A stretch of 10,067 nt of DNA, from contig JAISMA010000084.1 in assembly GCA_031276985.1 (NCBI GenBank), positions 1 to 10,067 of the forward strand, read 5' to 3'. Both the position numbers and the translations under genes were made by a program. The notes under the pieces were generated by a model that did not search any database, was not told where the DNA came from, and saw only the letters and a program-made list of their open reading frames with translations. Positions 1 to 6,775 of the stretch are shown here, piece after piece (the stretch's first letter is position 1; the number at the start of each line of letters is the position of its first letter). Source of the DNA: Helicobacteraceae bacterium (lineage in GTDB: Bacteria > Campylobacterota > Campylobacteria > Campylobacterales > SZUA-545).

Positions 1-249
1 CCACTCGCCGCTTTCGATAAAGTTTATGGCGAATCTATTTTTAGGCTCTATATATCGCGTTGTAACCGACCAAGTATATGAGCCGTTTTTGTCAAACTGA
101 ACGCTATGATCTTCTGAAATAGAATGACCTGAAATATTCTCAATTTCTTGAGAGCATTTCCATGTTTTGCCTGTAAGCAGATTTTTGTCTATATCCGCGC
201 AAAACGCCAACGTAGCGATCGCGACCAAACACAATGCCGCCTTTTTCAT
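1..249 (-). CDS. Small exported protein, N-terminal part (cut by window edge)
   Basis: The reading frame starts with ATG at 249 and runs off the left edge with 83 codons visible and no stop. The first 17 or so residues (MKKAALCLVAIATLAFC) form a typical signal peptide: two lysines, then a hydrophobic stretch. A cysteine at position 17 is preceded by L-A-F, which is a poor lipobox, so a secreted soluble protein is as likely as a lipoprotein. The mature part begins ADIDKNLLTGKTWKC and continues with alternating polar and hydrophobic residues, suggesting beta structure; the 'LTGKTWKC' opening recalls small lipocalin-like exported proteins, but I cannot assign a family. It lies 58 bp downstream of pnkp on the same strand with a hairpin between them, so it may have its own promoter. 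DNA is more AT-rich than pnkp. Function unknown. Confidence 0.75.
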   Translation of the reverse strand, partial: MKKAALCLVAIATLAFCADIDKNLLTGKTWKCSQEIENISGHSISEDHSVQFDKNGSYTWSVTTRYIEPKNRFAINFIESGEW

Positions 250-254
250 CTAAT

Positions 255-262
255 CCCCCCCC
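255..262 (-). repeat. Homopolymer G8 tract in the leader of the exported-protein gene
   Basis: Eight uninterrupted C on the plus strand read as GGGGGGGG on the coding strand, 6 to 13 bases before the ATG at 249. The run sits where the Shine-Dalgarno sequence should be (GAGGGGGGGGATTAG then ATG) and probably serves as, or overlaps, the ribosome binding site. Poly-G runs of this length are the usual slippage-prone contingency loci in Campylobacter and Helicobacter. Here a length change would alter spacing or pairing with 16S rRNA rather than the reading frame. Confidence 0.7.
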
Positions 263-271
263 TCGCTTCAA

Positions 272-302
272 ATTGCGCGATCATAGCGTAAATTCGCGCA
301 AT
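272..302 (-). terminator. Hairpin after pnkp, possible terminator
   Basis: ATTGCGCGA at 272-280 pairs perfectly with TCGCGCAAT at 294-302: a 9-bp stem with a 13-base loop. It begins 5 bases past the pnkp stop codon. On the minus strand the 3' arm is followed only by a short weak T run (TTTG), so it is not a classic intrinsic terminator. It could slow transcription, protect the 3' end of the mRNA, or act as an operator for the downstream gene. Confidence 0.45.
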
Positions 303-307
303 AAAAA

Positions 308-2908
308 TCATAATCTTGGATCGACGGCTTCGCTTTCAAGCGCCAATACGCCAAAAACGCATTCATGTACGCGAGTAAGCGGCTCTTTTTTCACAAATCT
401 TTCAAGCGCTTCGATTCCAAGCGCAAACTCTTTTAACGCGAGATTTCGCTTTTTGCCTAACGACCGCTTTTTCAGTCTTGAAAGATTTCCGCGCAATGTG
501 TATTCCGGTCCGTAGATAATTCTTAAATACTCTTTTCCCCTGCATTTGATCGCGGATTGCAACAACTCGCCGTTACGCGATCCGTCGTTTTGCGCGGCGA
601 TAAACTCAAGCGGTTTTACTACTATGCCTTCGCCGCCTAAATCGGTTAGTTTTTCCCACCATTTTTCGCCTTCCGCGATCGATCGTTTATTAAGCGTATC
701 GACAAGCGTATATTGCGTGGCTATAAATATATCGTCGCTTCCTGTTATGTATTTTTTGATCGTTTCCAAATGCGTTAAACGGCTTTCGTTGCTCCACGTC
801 TTATTTTCCGTCGCAAGTACGCAAAAAGCCGCCAAACGATAATCGTCGATCGATTGCGTTTCTAGGCAATATCCGCCGTAAGATTTAGCGTAACGATCCA
901 GCGCGTTTTTGCGATCGAGGCAGCGTACTAATAGCGCTTGCAGATCGGCGCTTTGGCTTGATTCGCCGCGTTTTGGCGCGTGATCCGTCGCGATCGTAAT
1001 CCATTTGGCGGTTTGCGCGATCTTTTCAACGCAGATTTCAAGCGCCGCTCGTCCCGCCGCCGCGACGGGCGCGTATTGCTCTATAAGCAGTCGTTTTGCT
1101 TTCGCCGACCACGGCATAAGCTCGCAATCCAAACAAACCCAATCGGTATTGAAATCTTTCCAAAATCCCGATCGGCTCAAAGCCGCGTCCAGCCGCTCCA
1201 AAATCGCCGCTTCGGTTTGATCGTCATCGAAAAAACTTCTGCCCGTTCTCGTATAGATCGCGCCGCGTTTGCCGTCGTTTGCTTTGAAGCGGCGTTTGGC
1301 GACTTCGGCGCTTTGGCACAATACGACGATCGAGCGCGACCCCATGTGCTTTTCCTCGCATATCGCGGCGCTTACGCCTCTTGATCCGTAGTAGTTGAAA
1401 GCCTCGATCGGTCGCTCCAAAAAATCCTCGTCGGCGCTGGTTTCGCACGGCGACATGGTAGGCGGCAGATAGATCAGCCAATGCGGATCAACCGCGAATC
1501 GACTCATGGTTTCAAACGCGGCGGCGGCGTTTTCTTCGGGAATATGAATTTCGCGTTGCAGTCGCGTTGATATTTGGCGCTTATGCAAAACGTCGTCAAT
1601 GTCTAGCATATCGTCGTCGTTTTGCGCCGTCAGCGGTTTTGGCGATTTGCAATACTCCGCCAAAGCGTCGATCGTTACGATTTCGCCTTCGGGATAGCGG
1701 TACGCCGCCAATTTGCCGCCAAACGCGCAACCGCCGTCAATGCAGATCGCGTTATTGACGTTTTGCATGGAAAGATCGGGCGTATGCCCGTAGACGACAA
1801 GCGCGCGCCCTCTGTATTCGTTTGCCCATTTGACGCGCTCGGGCAAGCCGTATTCGTCGGTTTCGCCCGTCGTCTCGCCAAACACGCAAAACTCCTTGAC
1901 CCTGCCCGATTCGCGCCCCTGCATTTTCTCTTGCAAGCCCGCGTGCGCGACCACGAGTTTGCCCTCGTCAAAAACGTAGTGGCAACTAAGCGAATCCAGA
2001 AAGTTTTTTGTCTCCTCGCGGAACGCTTCGCTCTCGTTTTGCAATTCAGCAATCGTCAAATCCAATCCATGCGAGGTCGTAACTTTCGCGCCTTTTAGGT
2101 ATTTCAGCAACTTCAGATCGTGATTGCCAAGAACGCAATACGCGTCGCCCGCTTTGACCATATTCATAACCAGCCTCAAAACGGCGACGTTTTTTCGCCC
2201 GCGATCGCACAAATCGCCCAAAAACACGGCTTTTCGTCCGCCGATCGGCGCGGCGCGAAAGGCTTTTTCGTCCACTTCGTAGCCTAGTTTTCTTAGTAGC
2301 AGACAAAGCTCGTCGAAGCAGCCGTGAACATCGCCGATAACCTCAAACGGTCCGCTTTCGTCCTTTTTGTCGCAAACTAGCGGCGCGCGCGTGATTTGCG
2401 CGGCGTTTATACGATCTTCGTCGCTTAGAATATAGACGCGGCGAAAGCCCTCTTTTTCCAGCCGTCCGATTGAGCGGCGGAGCAGATCGGCTTGCCTTCG
2501 GACGACGCGGGACGGCACGTCGCGATCGGATCGCGCGGCGTTGCGATCGACGCAGATTTTTTCGGGAACGTTTAGGACGATTGCGATCGCATGGCAGTTT
2601 TGCTCTTTGGCGAGATCGACTATGCGTTTTCGCGCTTCCTCCTGAACGCTTGTCGCGTCAATAACCGTAAGCGCGCCGCGATCGAGTCTTTTGTTCGCCA
2701 GATAAAAAAGCGCGTCAAACGCGGCGGCGGATGCGGATTGATCGTTGTCGTCGTCGGCGATCATCGCTCTGAAAAGATCGGACGAGAGAATTTCGGTCGG
2801 CTTGAACAGGCGTTTGGCGAAGGTCGATTTGCCGCTGCCCGATACGCCCACAAGCGCGACGAGGCAAAACTTCGGCAGGATTATTTCGTTTGACGCGACC
2901 ACGCTCAT
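308..2908 (-). CDS. pnkp: Bacterial RNA repair enzyme Pnkp: polynucleotide kinase-phosphatase-ligase
   Basis: 866 residues, the usual full length of bacterial Pnkp. Three domains appear in order. The 5'-OH kinase at about 15-175 has the P-loop GVSGSGKST at 21-29. The 2',3'-phosphatase of the metallophosphoesterase type at about 187-415 has GDVHGC at 192-197, GDLCDRG at 231-237, GNHD at 261-264, AHAG at 321-324 and GHTP at 374-377. The ligase/adenylyltransferase at about 455-866 has the nucleotidyl lysine K520 in EKHMGSR, motif III around LDCE (593-596), EGIVVKP at 760-766 and a motif V lysine in AIKCRGKE (K788). The C-terminus VFGVLALESE is characteristic of the family. Known role: heals and seals broken RNA, typically tRNA cut by ribotoxins; ligation requires the Hen1 partner. 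Its ATG overlaps the hen1 stop by 4 bp (ATGA), implying translational coupling. All expected catalytic motifs are present, so the enzyme looks active. Confidence 0.96.
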   Translation of the reverse strand: MSVVASNEIILPKFCLVALVGVSGSGKSTFAKRLFKPTEILSSDLFRAMIADDDNDQSASAAAFDALFYLANKRLDRGALTVIDATSVQEEARKRIVDLAKEQNCHAIAIVLNVPEKICVDRNAARSDRDVPSRVVRRQADLLRRSIGRLEKEGFRRVYILSDEDRINAAQITRAPLVCDKKDESGPFEVIGDVHGCFDELCLLLRKLGYEVDEKAFRAAPIGGRKAVFLGDLCDRGRKNVAVLRLVMNMVKAGDAYCVLGNHDLKLLKYLKGAKVTTSHGLDLTIAELQNESEAFREETKNFLDSLSCHYVFDEGKLVVAHAGLQEKMQGRESGRVKEFCVFGETTGETDEYGLPERVKWANEYRGRALVVYGHTPDLSMQNVNNAICIDGGCAFGGKLAAYRYPEGEIVTIDALAEYCKSPKPLTAQNDDDMLDIDDVLHKRQISTRLQREIHIPEENAAAAFETMSRFAVDPHWLIYLPPTMSPCETSADEDFLERPIEAFNYYGSRGVSAAICEEKHMGSRSIVVLCQSAEVAKRRFKANDGKRGAIYTRTGRSFFDDDQTEAAILERLDAALSRSGFWKDFNTDWVCLDCELMPWSAKAKRLLIEQYAPVAAAGRAALEICVEKIAQTAKWITIATDHAPKRGESSQSADLQALLVRCLDRKNALDRYAKSYGGYCLETQSIDDYRLAAFCVLATENKTWSNESRLTHLETIKKYITGSDDIFIATQYTLVDTLNKRSIAEGEKWWEKLTDLGGEGIVVKPLEFIAAQNDGSRNGELLQSAIKCRGKEYLRIIYGPEYTLRGNLSRLKKRSLGKKRNLALKEFALGIEALERFVKKEPLTRVHECVFGVLALESEAVDPRL

Positions 2909-4347
2909 AATTCGCCTCCGATTTCCGATTTCGCCTCAAGCGCCGCCGCGTTTGTCGTCGCCGATCGCGAAAACAGCGCCATTTGCGTCGGCGCGCCCAG
3001 CTTTTCGTCCGCCTCGCCAATCTCGCTAAATTGCGCCGCGTAGCCGTAACGCGCCGCCGCGTCGTTAGCCCACGCCCTGAACTCCTTGCGCGTCCATTCA
3101 AAGCGGTGATCATTGTGGCGCAGTCCGTCGCTTGGCAAATTCTGATATTTGGCGTTATATTCGCGGTTTGGCGTGGTAACGATCGCGCATTTCGGACGCG
3201 CAAATTCAAAAACCGATCGCGTGAAAGCCTCGATGCGCGAAGGCTCTAAATGCTCGATTACCTCGATCGCGCAAAGCGCGTCGTAGCCTGAAAAACGACT
3301 GTCTTTATAGGTTAGCGATCCTTGAAAAAAGCTGATCTTTTGCTTTTGAGCCTCGTTTAAGCGATCGTATTTGACCTTTGCTTTGGCGCGTTGCAACGCG
3401 GTAGAATCCACGTCGCAGGCGGCGATTTTGGTTAGCGACGGCTCTTTTAACAGCAAACTTAGCGCCGCGCCCTCGCCGCAACCAACGTCGATCGCGCTTT
3501 TTGCGCCGCGCTCTTTAAGCGCCGCGACGACGGCGTTTAGCCGCAGTTTGTTTAGCGACGCTTCGTTTCGGTTCGTTCGATCGGCGGCGTTTTCGCCCGC
3601 TTCGTCGTCCTCGTCGTCGCTTGGCGTTTCCATGCTTTTAAGCGCGGCGCGGCTTAATGATTGCTTATGCGCGAGATAACGCCTTGCGATAAACTCTTTT
3701 TCGGGGTGATTTGCCAGCCACTCTTTGCCGTGTCGCAGTAATTTTTCCGTTTCGTCTTTGCCGACCCAATAGTGTTTTTTGCCGTCAAAAACGGGGATTA
3801 ACACGTATAAATGCCGCAATAGATCGCATAGCCTAACCTCGCCGCTAATCGTCAAATTCGCGTATCGGCTCGTTCCCCACGACGCAAACCGATCGTCCAG
3901 CAAGCGCGTATCAAGGGCAATCGTATAGCCAAGCGGCTCGAATACGCGCTTTAGCGCCGCTTCGCCGCCTTTGCATGGCATCATGACGATTTGCGCGCTA
4001 AGTCGCAGTTTCGCGTCCGCCAACGCCTGATAATCTTTGCTAACGCCGCTCATTGCCGTACCAAAAACCTGCGCGATCGCCACGCTCATAAACGACGACG
4101 AGACGTAAGGGCGGTCATTGACGTAATCAAAGAGGCTTTCGCCCGTCGCGCTTTTGCTTTTTGCCAGATCGATCGGATCAATTTCAAGTAGCAACGCGAT
4201 TGTCGTTTTGCGATCGTCGGCTTCGGGGTAGAACGCGAAGGCTTTATAGCGGCTGAACTCAAAAACTTGAGGGCGCGAAGGATTTTTGCGAAAAAGAAAG
4301 CCGATTTCGCGTGCGTTTTCGCCCTCGTAAGTTATGGTAAGCAGCAT
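2905..4347 (-). CDS. hen1: 3'-terminal RNA ribose 2'-O-methyltransferase Hen1
   Basis: 480 residues, close to the usual bacterial Hen1 length. The N-terminal region (about 1-230) opens MLLTITYEGENAREIGFLF and has the RPQVFEFSRYKAFAFYPEA pattern typical of the bacterial Hen1 N-domain, which in studied systems binds Pnkp and switches on its ligase. A strongly acidic, probably flexible linker spans about 238-265. The methyltransferase domain (about 266-460) has the SAM-binding loop DVGCGEGA at 287-294, metal ligands E362, E365 and H366 in EVIEHLE, and HNDHRFEWT at 411-419, which supplies the remaining histidine. Known role: methylates the 2'-OH at the repair junction so that the same toxin cannot cut again. 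The start is supported by GAGG 9 bases upstream. It is first in the operon and overlaps pnkp by 4 bp. Confidence 0.95.
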   Translation of the reverse strand: MLLTITYEGENAREIGFLFRKNPSRPQVFEFSRYKAFAFYPEADDRKTTIALLLEIDPIDLAKSKSATGESLFDYVNDRPYVSSSFMSVAIAQVFGTAMSGVSKDYQALADAKLRLSAQIVMMPCKGGEAALKRVFEPLGYTIALDTRLLDDRFASWGTSRYANLTISGEVRLCDLLRHLYVLIPVFDGKKHYWVGKDETEKLLRHGKEWLANHPEKEFIARRYLAHKQSLSRAALKSMETPSDDEDDEAGENAADRTNRNEASLNKLRLNAVVAALKERGAKSAIDVGCGEGAALSLLLKEPSLTKIAACDVDSTALQRAKAKVKYDRLNEAQKQKISFFQGSLTYKDSRFSGYDALCAIEVIEHLEPSRIEAFTRSVFEFARPKCAIVTTPNREYNAKYQNLPSDGLRHNDHRFEWTRKEFRAWANDAAARYGYAAQFSEIGEADEKLGAPTQMALFSRSATTNAAALEAKSEIGGEL

Positions 4348-4373
4348 GCGTTTTCCTCGTTCAAAATCCGCAT

Positions 4374-4379
4374 ATTGTA
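4374..4379 (-). promoter_or_regulatory. Probable -10 element for hen1-pnkp
   Basis: On the minus strand this hexamer reads TACAAT (5 of 6 to the consensus) and lies 26 bases before the hen1 ATG. It would place transcription start near 4367 with a leader of about 20 bases that carries the GAGG ribosome site (4355-4358). No good -35 box is seen at the right spacing, which is common for Campylobacterota housekeeping promoters. Confidence 0.45.
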
Positions 4380-4441
4380 CCGATTATTCTCTCAAATTGA
4401 AGCGTTTCTTTGGATTTAGCCTTCTTTAAGCGGATTGAAGC

Positions 4442-4447
4442 TATTAT
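4442..4447 (+). promoter_or_regulatory. Possible -10 element for the duplicated exported-protein gene
   Basis: TATTAT (5 of 6 to the consensus) ends 29 bases before the ATG at 4477. No recognisable -35 is present; the sequence upstream is T-rich. The position would give a leader of about 20-25 bases that includes the AAGGA ribosome site at 4465-4469. Divergent to the hen1 promoter, about 60 bp away. Confidence 0.3.
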
Positions 4448-4476
4448 CGCCGTTATCAAAACGCAAGGATAAACAA

Positions 4477-6114
4477 ATGCGCGGATATTTCATATTGTTT
4501 GCGGCATGCGTATCGGCGCTGTTTGCAAACGCAAGCGAAATAGATTTCGACGCTCTTAAAGCCAAAGGCGCAAATGAAATATTTGAAATGAAAAATCATC
4601 TCGTCGCGCTGTCGTATCCTTCCAACGAATACGTACAAATCAATATTTTTGACAAATCGTCTAAAAAACATATCCAAACGTTTGACAATGTTGAAGGCAA
4701 ATGCAAATACGAAGAATGTTTTGAAAAAGGAGATTATAATTTCGACGGTATCGAGGACTTTTCGTTAGCCAACGCAAACCGCGCATTTGGCAACGGCTAC
4801 GGTCGCTATTTTCTATACAATCCAAAAGACAAAAAGTTTTTCTTAAGCGATATAAGCGGCTCAAATCTGAAATTCGACCATAAAAATAAAATCGTTTATG
4901 AAACAAACAGGCGTTACGCGGGCTCTTCATTTAGATCGGCGACATATAAAATAGCGAATAATAAAATGGTTAAACTCGAAGAACGCTGTTATAAATACGA
5001 CAGGTGGAAAAGCGGCGAATACGTCGAGTACGATTGCGATACTTATACGCCTATAACGATTTATCTGGAATCGACGAGGCTTGAAAAGAATTTCGAGTTG
5101 CAAATTAGAATTACGGACGAAAACTTCACAAAAGGCGAAGCGCAATATAAAGGGCAAAAAGAGAGCATAGAATTAAAACTAAAAGAAAAAAAAGAATATA
5201 GCATTGTTTTTGAAGAAATTTATAAAGGCGCGGTAAACGGAACTTACGCGCTAGATTTGTACGACAACGAGATAGTCGACGGCTCTTATACGCGAAAAGA
5301 CGGTAAAAAATTTGACCTGAAAGCGGTTGAAGTACTTGAAATCGAAAACTATATCGTTGCGCTATCGTACCCTTCTATGGGAAATCCGCTCGTTGATGTT
5401 TTTGATAAATCAACGGGAAAACGTATTCAAACGCTTAAAGAGCTAGGAGATAGCGAAAGTATGTGTTATTACGGAAAATGTTTTGAAAAAGGAGATTATA
5501 ATTTTGACGGTTTTGAGGAATTTTCATTAACCTATGCCTATGGTACTCTTAGTAACAGCCTCAGCCACTATTTCTTATACGACCCAAAAGGCAAAAAGTT
5601 TTTCTTAAGCGATATAAGCGGCGTAAGTTTATGGTTTGACCAAGAAAATAAAATCGTTCATGAAACGAATAGTTGTTGCGCTGGATATTCGCTTGAAAAG
5701 ACAATATATAAAATAGTAGATAATAAATTGGTTTGGATTGAGGAACATTGCTATAAATATGAACTTAGAAATGACGACAGCTGGGGAGACGAATATGCCG
5801 AACATGATTGCGAAACCTCCGTTTCAGAAACATATTATTTGGAATCCGTAGGACTTGAAAAGAACTTTGAATTACGAATCAGAATTTTGAGCGGCAATCC
5901 TCCAAAAGGCGAGGCGCAATACAGGGGGCAAAAAGAAAGTATGCAATTAAACATCAGAGAAAACGGCAAAGATAAAATCGTTTTTGAAGAAATTTATAAA
6001 GGCACGGTAAACGGAACTTATACGCTAAATTTAAGCGACGGCAACGCGGTTGACGGCGTTTATACGCGAAAAGACGGCAAGAAATTTGAATTAAAAGCGG
6101 CAAAACTAGACTAA
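4477..6114 (+). CDS. Exported protein with two tandem near-identical domains, DxNxDG motifs
   Basis: 545 residues from the ATG at 4477, chosen because AAGGA sits 7 bases upstream and a clean signal peptide follows (MRGYFILFAACVSALFANA, cleavage after A19). An in-frame ATG at 4435 would bury that signal. The mature protein is two copies of one unit of about 250 residues: roughly 36-283 and 287-541. Each unit carries a VALSYPS strand, then CFEKGDYNFDG (DYNFDGIED from 86, DYNFDGFEE from 340), a calcium-loop-like DxNxDG motif as in FG-GAP or XAC2610-type proteins, then YFLY(N/D)PK, KKFFLSDISG, a Cys-rich stretch (CYKYD..., CYKYE...), RLEKNFEL or GLEKNFEL, and a C-terminal IVFEEIYKG, NGTY, YTRKDGKKF segment. 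Likely periplasmic or surface-exposed. DNA is AT-rich, with a single GATC site. I do not know its function. Confidence 0.85.
   Translation: MRGYFILFAACVSALFANASEIDFDALKAKGANEIFEMKNHLVALSYPSNEYVQINIFDKSSKKHIQTFDNVEGKCKYEECFEKGDYNFDGIEDFSLANANRAFGNGYGRYFLYNPKDKKFFLSDISGSNLKFDHKNKIVYETNRRYAGSSFRSATYKIANNKMVKLEERCYKYDRWKSGEYVEYDCDTYTPITIYLESTRLEKNFELQIRITDENFTKGEAQYKGQKESIELKLKEKKEYSIVFEEIYKGAVNGTYALDLYDNEIVDGSYTRKDGKKFDLKAVEVLEIENYIVALSYPSMGNPLVDVFDKSTGKRIQTLKELGDSESMCYYGKCFEKGDYNFDGFEEFSLTYAYGTLSNSLSHYFLYDPKGKKFFLSDISGVSLWFDQENKIVHETNSCCAGYSLEKTIYKIVDNKLVWIEEHCYKYELRNDDSWGDEYAEHDCETSVSETYYLESVGLEKNFELRIRILSGNPPKGEAQYRGQKESMQLNIRENGKDKIVFEEIYKGTVNGTYTLNLSDGNAVDGVYTRKDGKKFELKAAKLD
4582..5325 (+). 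repeat. Internal tandem duplication, unit 1
   Basis: First copy of the duplicated unit in the exported-protein gene. It shares exact runs with unit 2, including 31 identical bases at 4830-4860, and about 28 around the DYNFDG codons. The offset between copies grows from 753 to about 774 bases along the unit through small in-frame indels. Confidence 0.85.
5335..6099 (+). repeat. Internal tandem duplication, unit 2
   Basis: Second copy. The 31-base exact match lies at 5592-5622. Extra residues relative to unit 1 sit near the Cys-rich segment (ELRNDDSWGDEY versus DRWKSGEY). Conservation is patchy: blocks identical at the DNA level alternate with strongly diverged ones. Confidence 0.85.
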
Positions 6115-6304
6115 AACCGCTGGACAGATTATGGATTTCGCCTTTGCGCGAATAACTCTTGACGCGCGCCGCGCAATCGCAAATAGCGCGAAAAACGCTG
6201 AAAAGCAAGCGCCAACGCAACCTTCAACCGCCAATTTATGCCCCAAGCTACCATCCAAACAACAATCGAAATGCCTTGTCGCATTGCGCGATCCGATCTC
6301 GCCT

Positions 6305-6333
6305 TTATAATTCCATCGAAGGCGGGTATCCAG
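6305..6333 (-). repeat. REP-like dyad repeat, inverted copy
   Basis: Read on the minus strand this is CTGGATACCCGCCTTCG followed by ATGGAATTATA. Its GATACCCGCCTTCG core (6317-6330 as the complement) matches 14 of 14 bases of the direct copy at 6393-6406, so the two copies could also form a long stem with a 62-base loop. Confidence 0.6.
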
Positions 6334-6392
6334 CATTGAAAACAATCGCGGATCAATATCCAATCGTACAACTCCTTTGACTTTTTATTTTA

Positions 6393-6416
6393 GATACCCG
6401 CCTTCGCGGAAATGAC
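6393..6416 (+). repeat. REP-like dyad repeat, direct copy 1
   Basis: GATACCCGCCTTCGCGGAAATGAC: CCGC and GCGG arms around a short loop, ending in the AATGAC tail shared with the next two copies. This resembles the widespread bacterial REP form 'attcccgc-ttc-gcgggaatgac'. Confidence 0.65.
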
Positions 6417-6423
6417 GGCGGGG

Positions 6424-6443
6424 CGTTGCGACGCGGGAATGAC
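6424..6443 (+). repeat. REP-like dyad repeat, direct copy 2 (degenerate)
   Basis: CGTTGCGACGCGGGAATGAC: the 3' arm CGCGGGAATGAC is well preserved while the 5' arm is decayed. The GAC tail lies 27 bases after that of copy 1. Confidence 0.55.
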
Positions 6444-6457
6444 AAAAAGTGGCGCAG

Positions 6458-6482
6458 ATTCTGCGACTACGCGTAGAATGAC
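6458..6482 (+). repeat. REP-like dyad repeat, direct copy 3
   Basis: ATTCT at 6458-6462 pairs with AGAAT at 6475-6479 around a GCG...CGC interior, and the copy ends in the same AATGAC tail. The base changes in the two arms compensate each other relative to copies 1 and 2 (CCCGC/GCGGG becomes ATTCT/AGAAT), which suggests that the fold is what is conserved. Confidence 0.6.
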
Positions 6483-6505
6483 AGGATAGAGATGCGGTAT
6501 GATGA

Positions 6506-6740
6506 TTGGCGCAAGCAAGAGAAATCGTAAAGAAAGCGCGCAAAATCATTCAAAATAGCGAAGATGTTAGCTGATGAGGGATTACAGTTTTATTTCCGTC
6601 CAGCGAAATTGGATATGGCGATTGCAACGATTTTTACGATTGGCTTGCGGCGGAGGATTAACGCGCTTTAATTCGTTGGCGATCGCTATTTGCAAGCGCC
6701 TAAACAAACGCGCGATTGGGCGCGTTTTGTCGGCGATTAG
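6506..6740 (+). pseudogene. Possible decayed coding remnant with frameshifts
   Basis: Protein-like segments appear in alternating frames. LAQAREIVKKARKIIQNSED is read from 6506; KMLADEGLQFYFRPAKLDM is read from 6561 in another frame; GDCNDFYDWLAAED then a stop is read from 6617 in the first frame; GDRYLQAPKQTRDWARFVGD then TAG ends at 6740 in the second frame. Each piece has the polar, aromatic and charged mix of real protein rather than the Arg/Ala-rich look of shadow frames here. Two opposite frameshifts would join the first three. No family is recognised and chance cannot be excluded. Confidence 0.3.
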
Positions 6741-6775
6741 TCATGCAATCTTAAACGCGATTGCGGCGCTTTAAT

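Noticed and set aside
1622..2098. Plus-strand open frame of 158 codons opposite pnkp
   Set aside because: Complement of the Pnkp phosphatase domain; Arg/Phe/Ala-rich shadow with no ribosome site.
2715..3209. Minus-strand open frame spanning the hen1-pnkp junction in another frame
   Set aside because: Extremely Arg-rich product and overlaps two well-supported genes on the same strand.
4435..4476. Upstream ATG adding 14 residues to the duplicated exported protein
   Set aside because: It would place MKLLSPLSKRKDKQ before a clean signal peptide and has no ribosome site; the ATG at 4477 has AAGGA at proper spacing.
6129..6371. Minus-strand frames of 80 to 85 codons in the gene-free stretch
   Set aside because: They start within or next to the REP-like repeats and read as repeat-derived sequence (for example IPAFDGIIKARSD) with no ribosome site or domain.
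6574..6774. Plus-strand frame of 66 codons beginning MRDYSFISV
   Set aside because: No ribosome site, and the more protein-like segments of this interval lie in the other two frames; treated as part of a decayed region.
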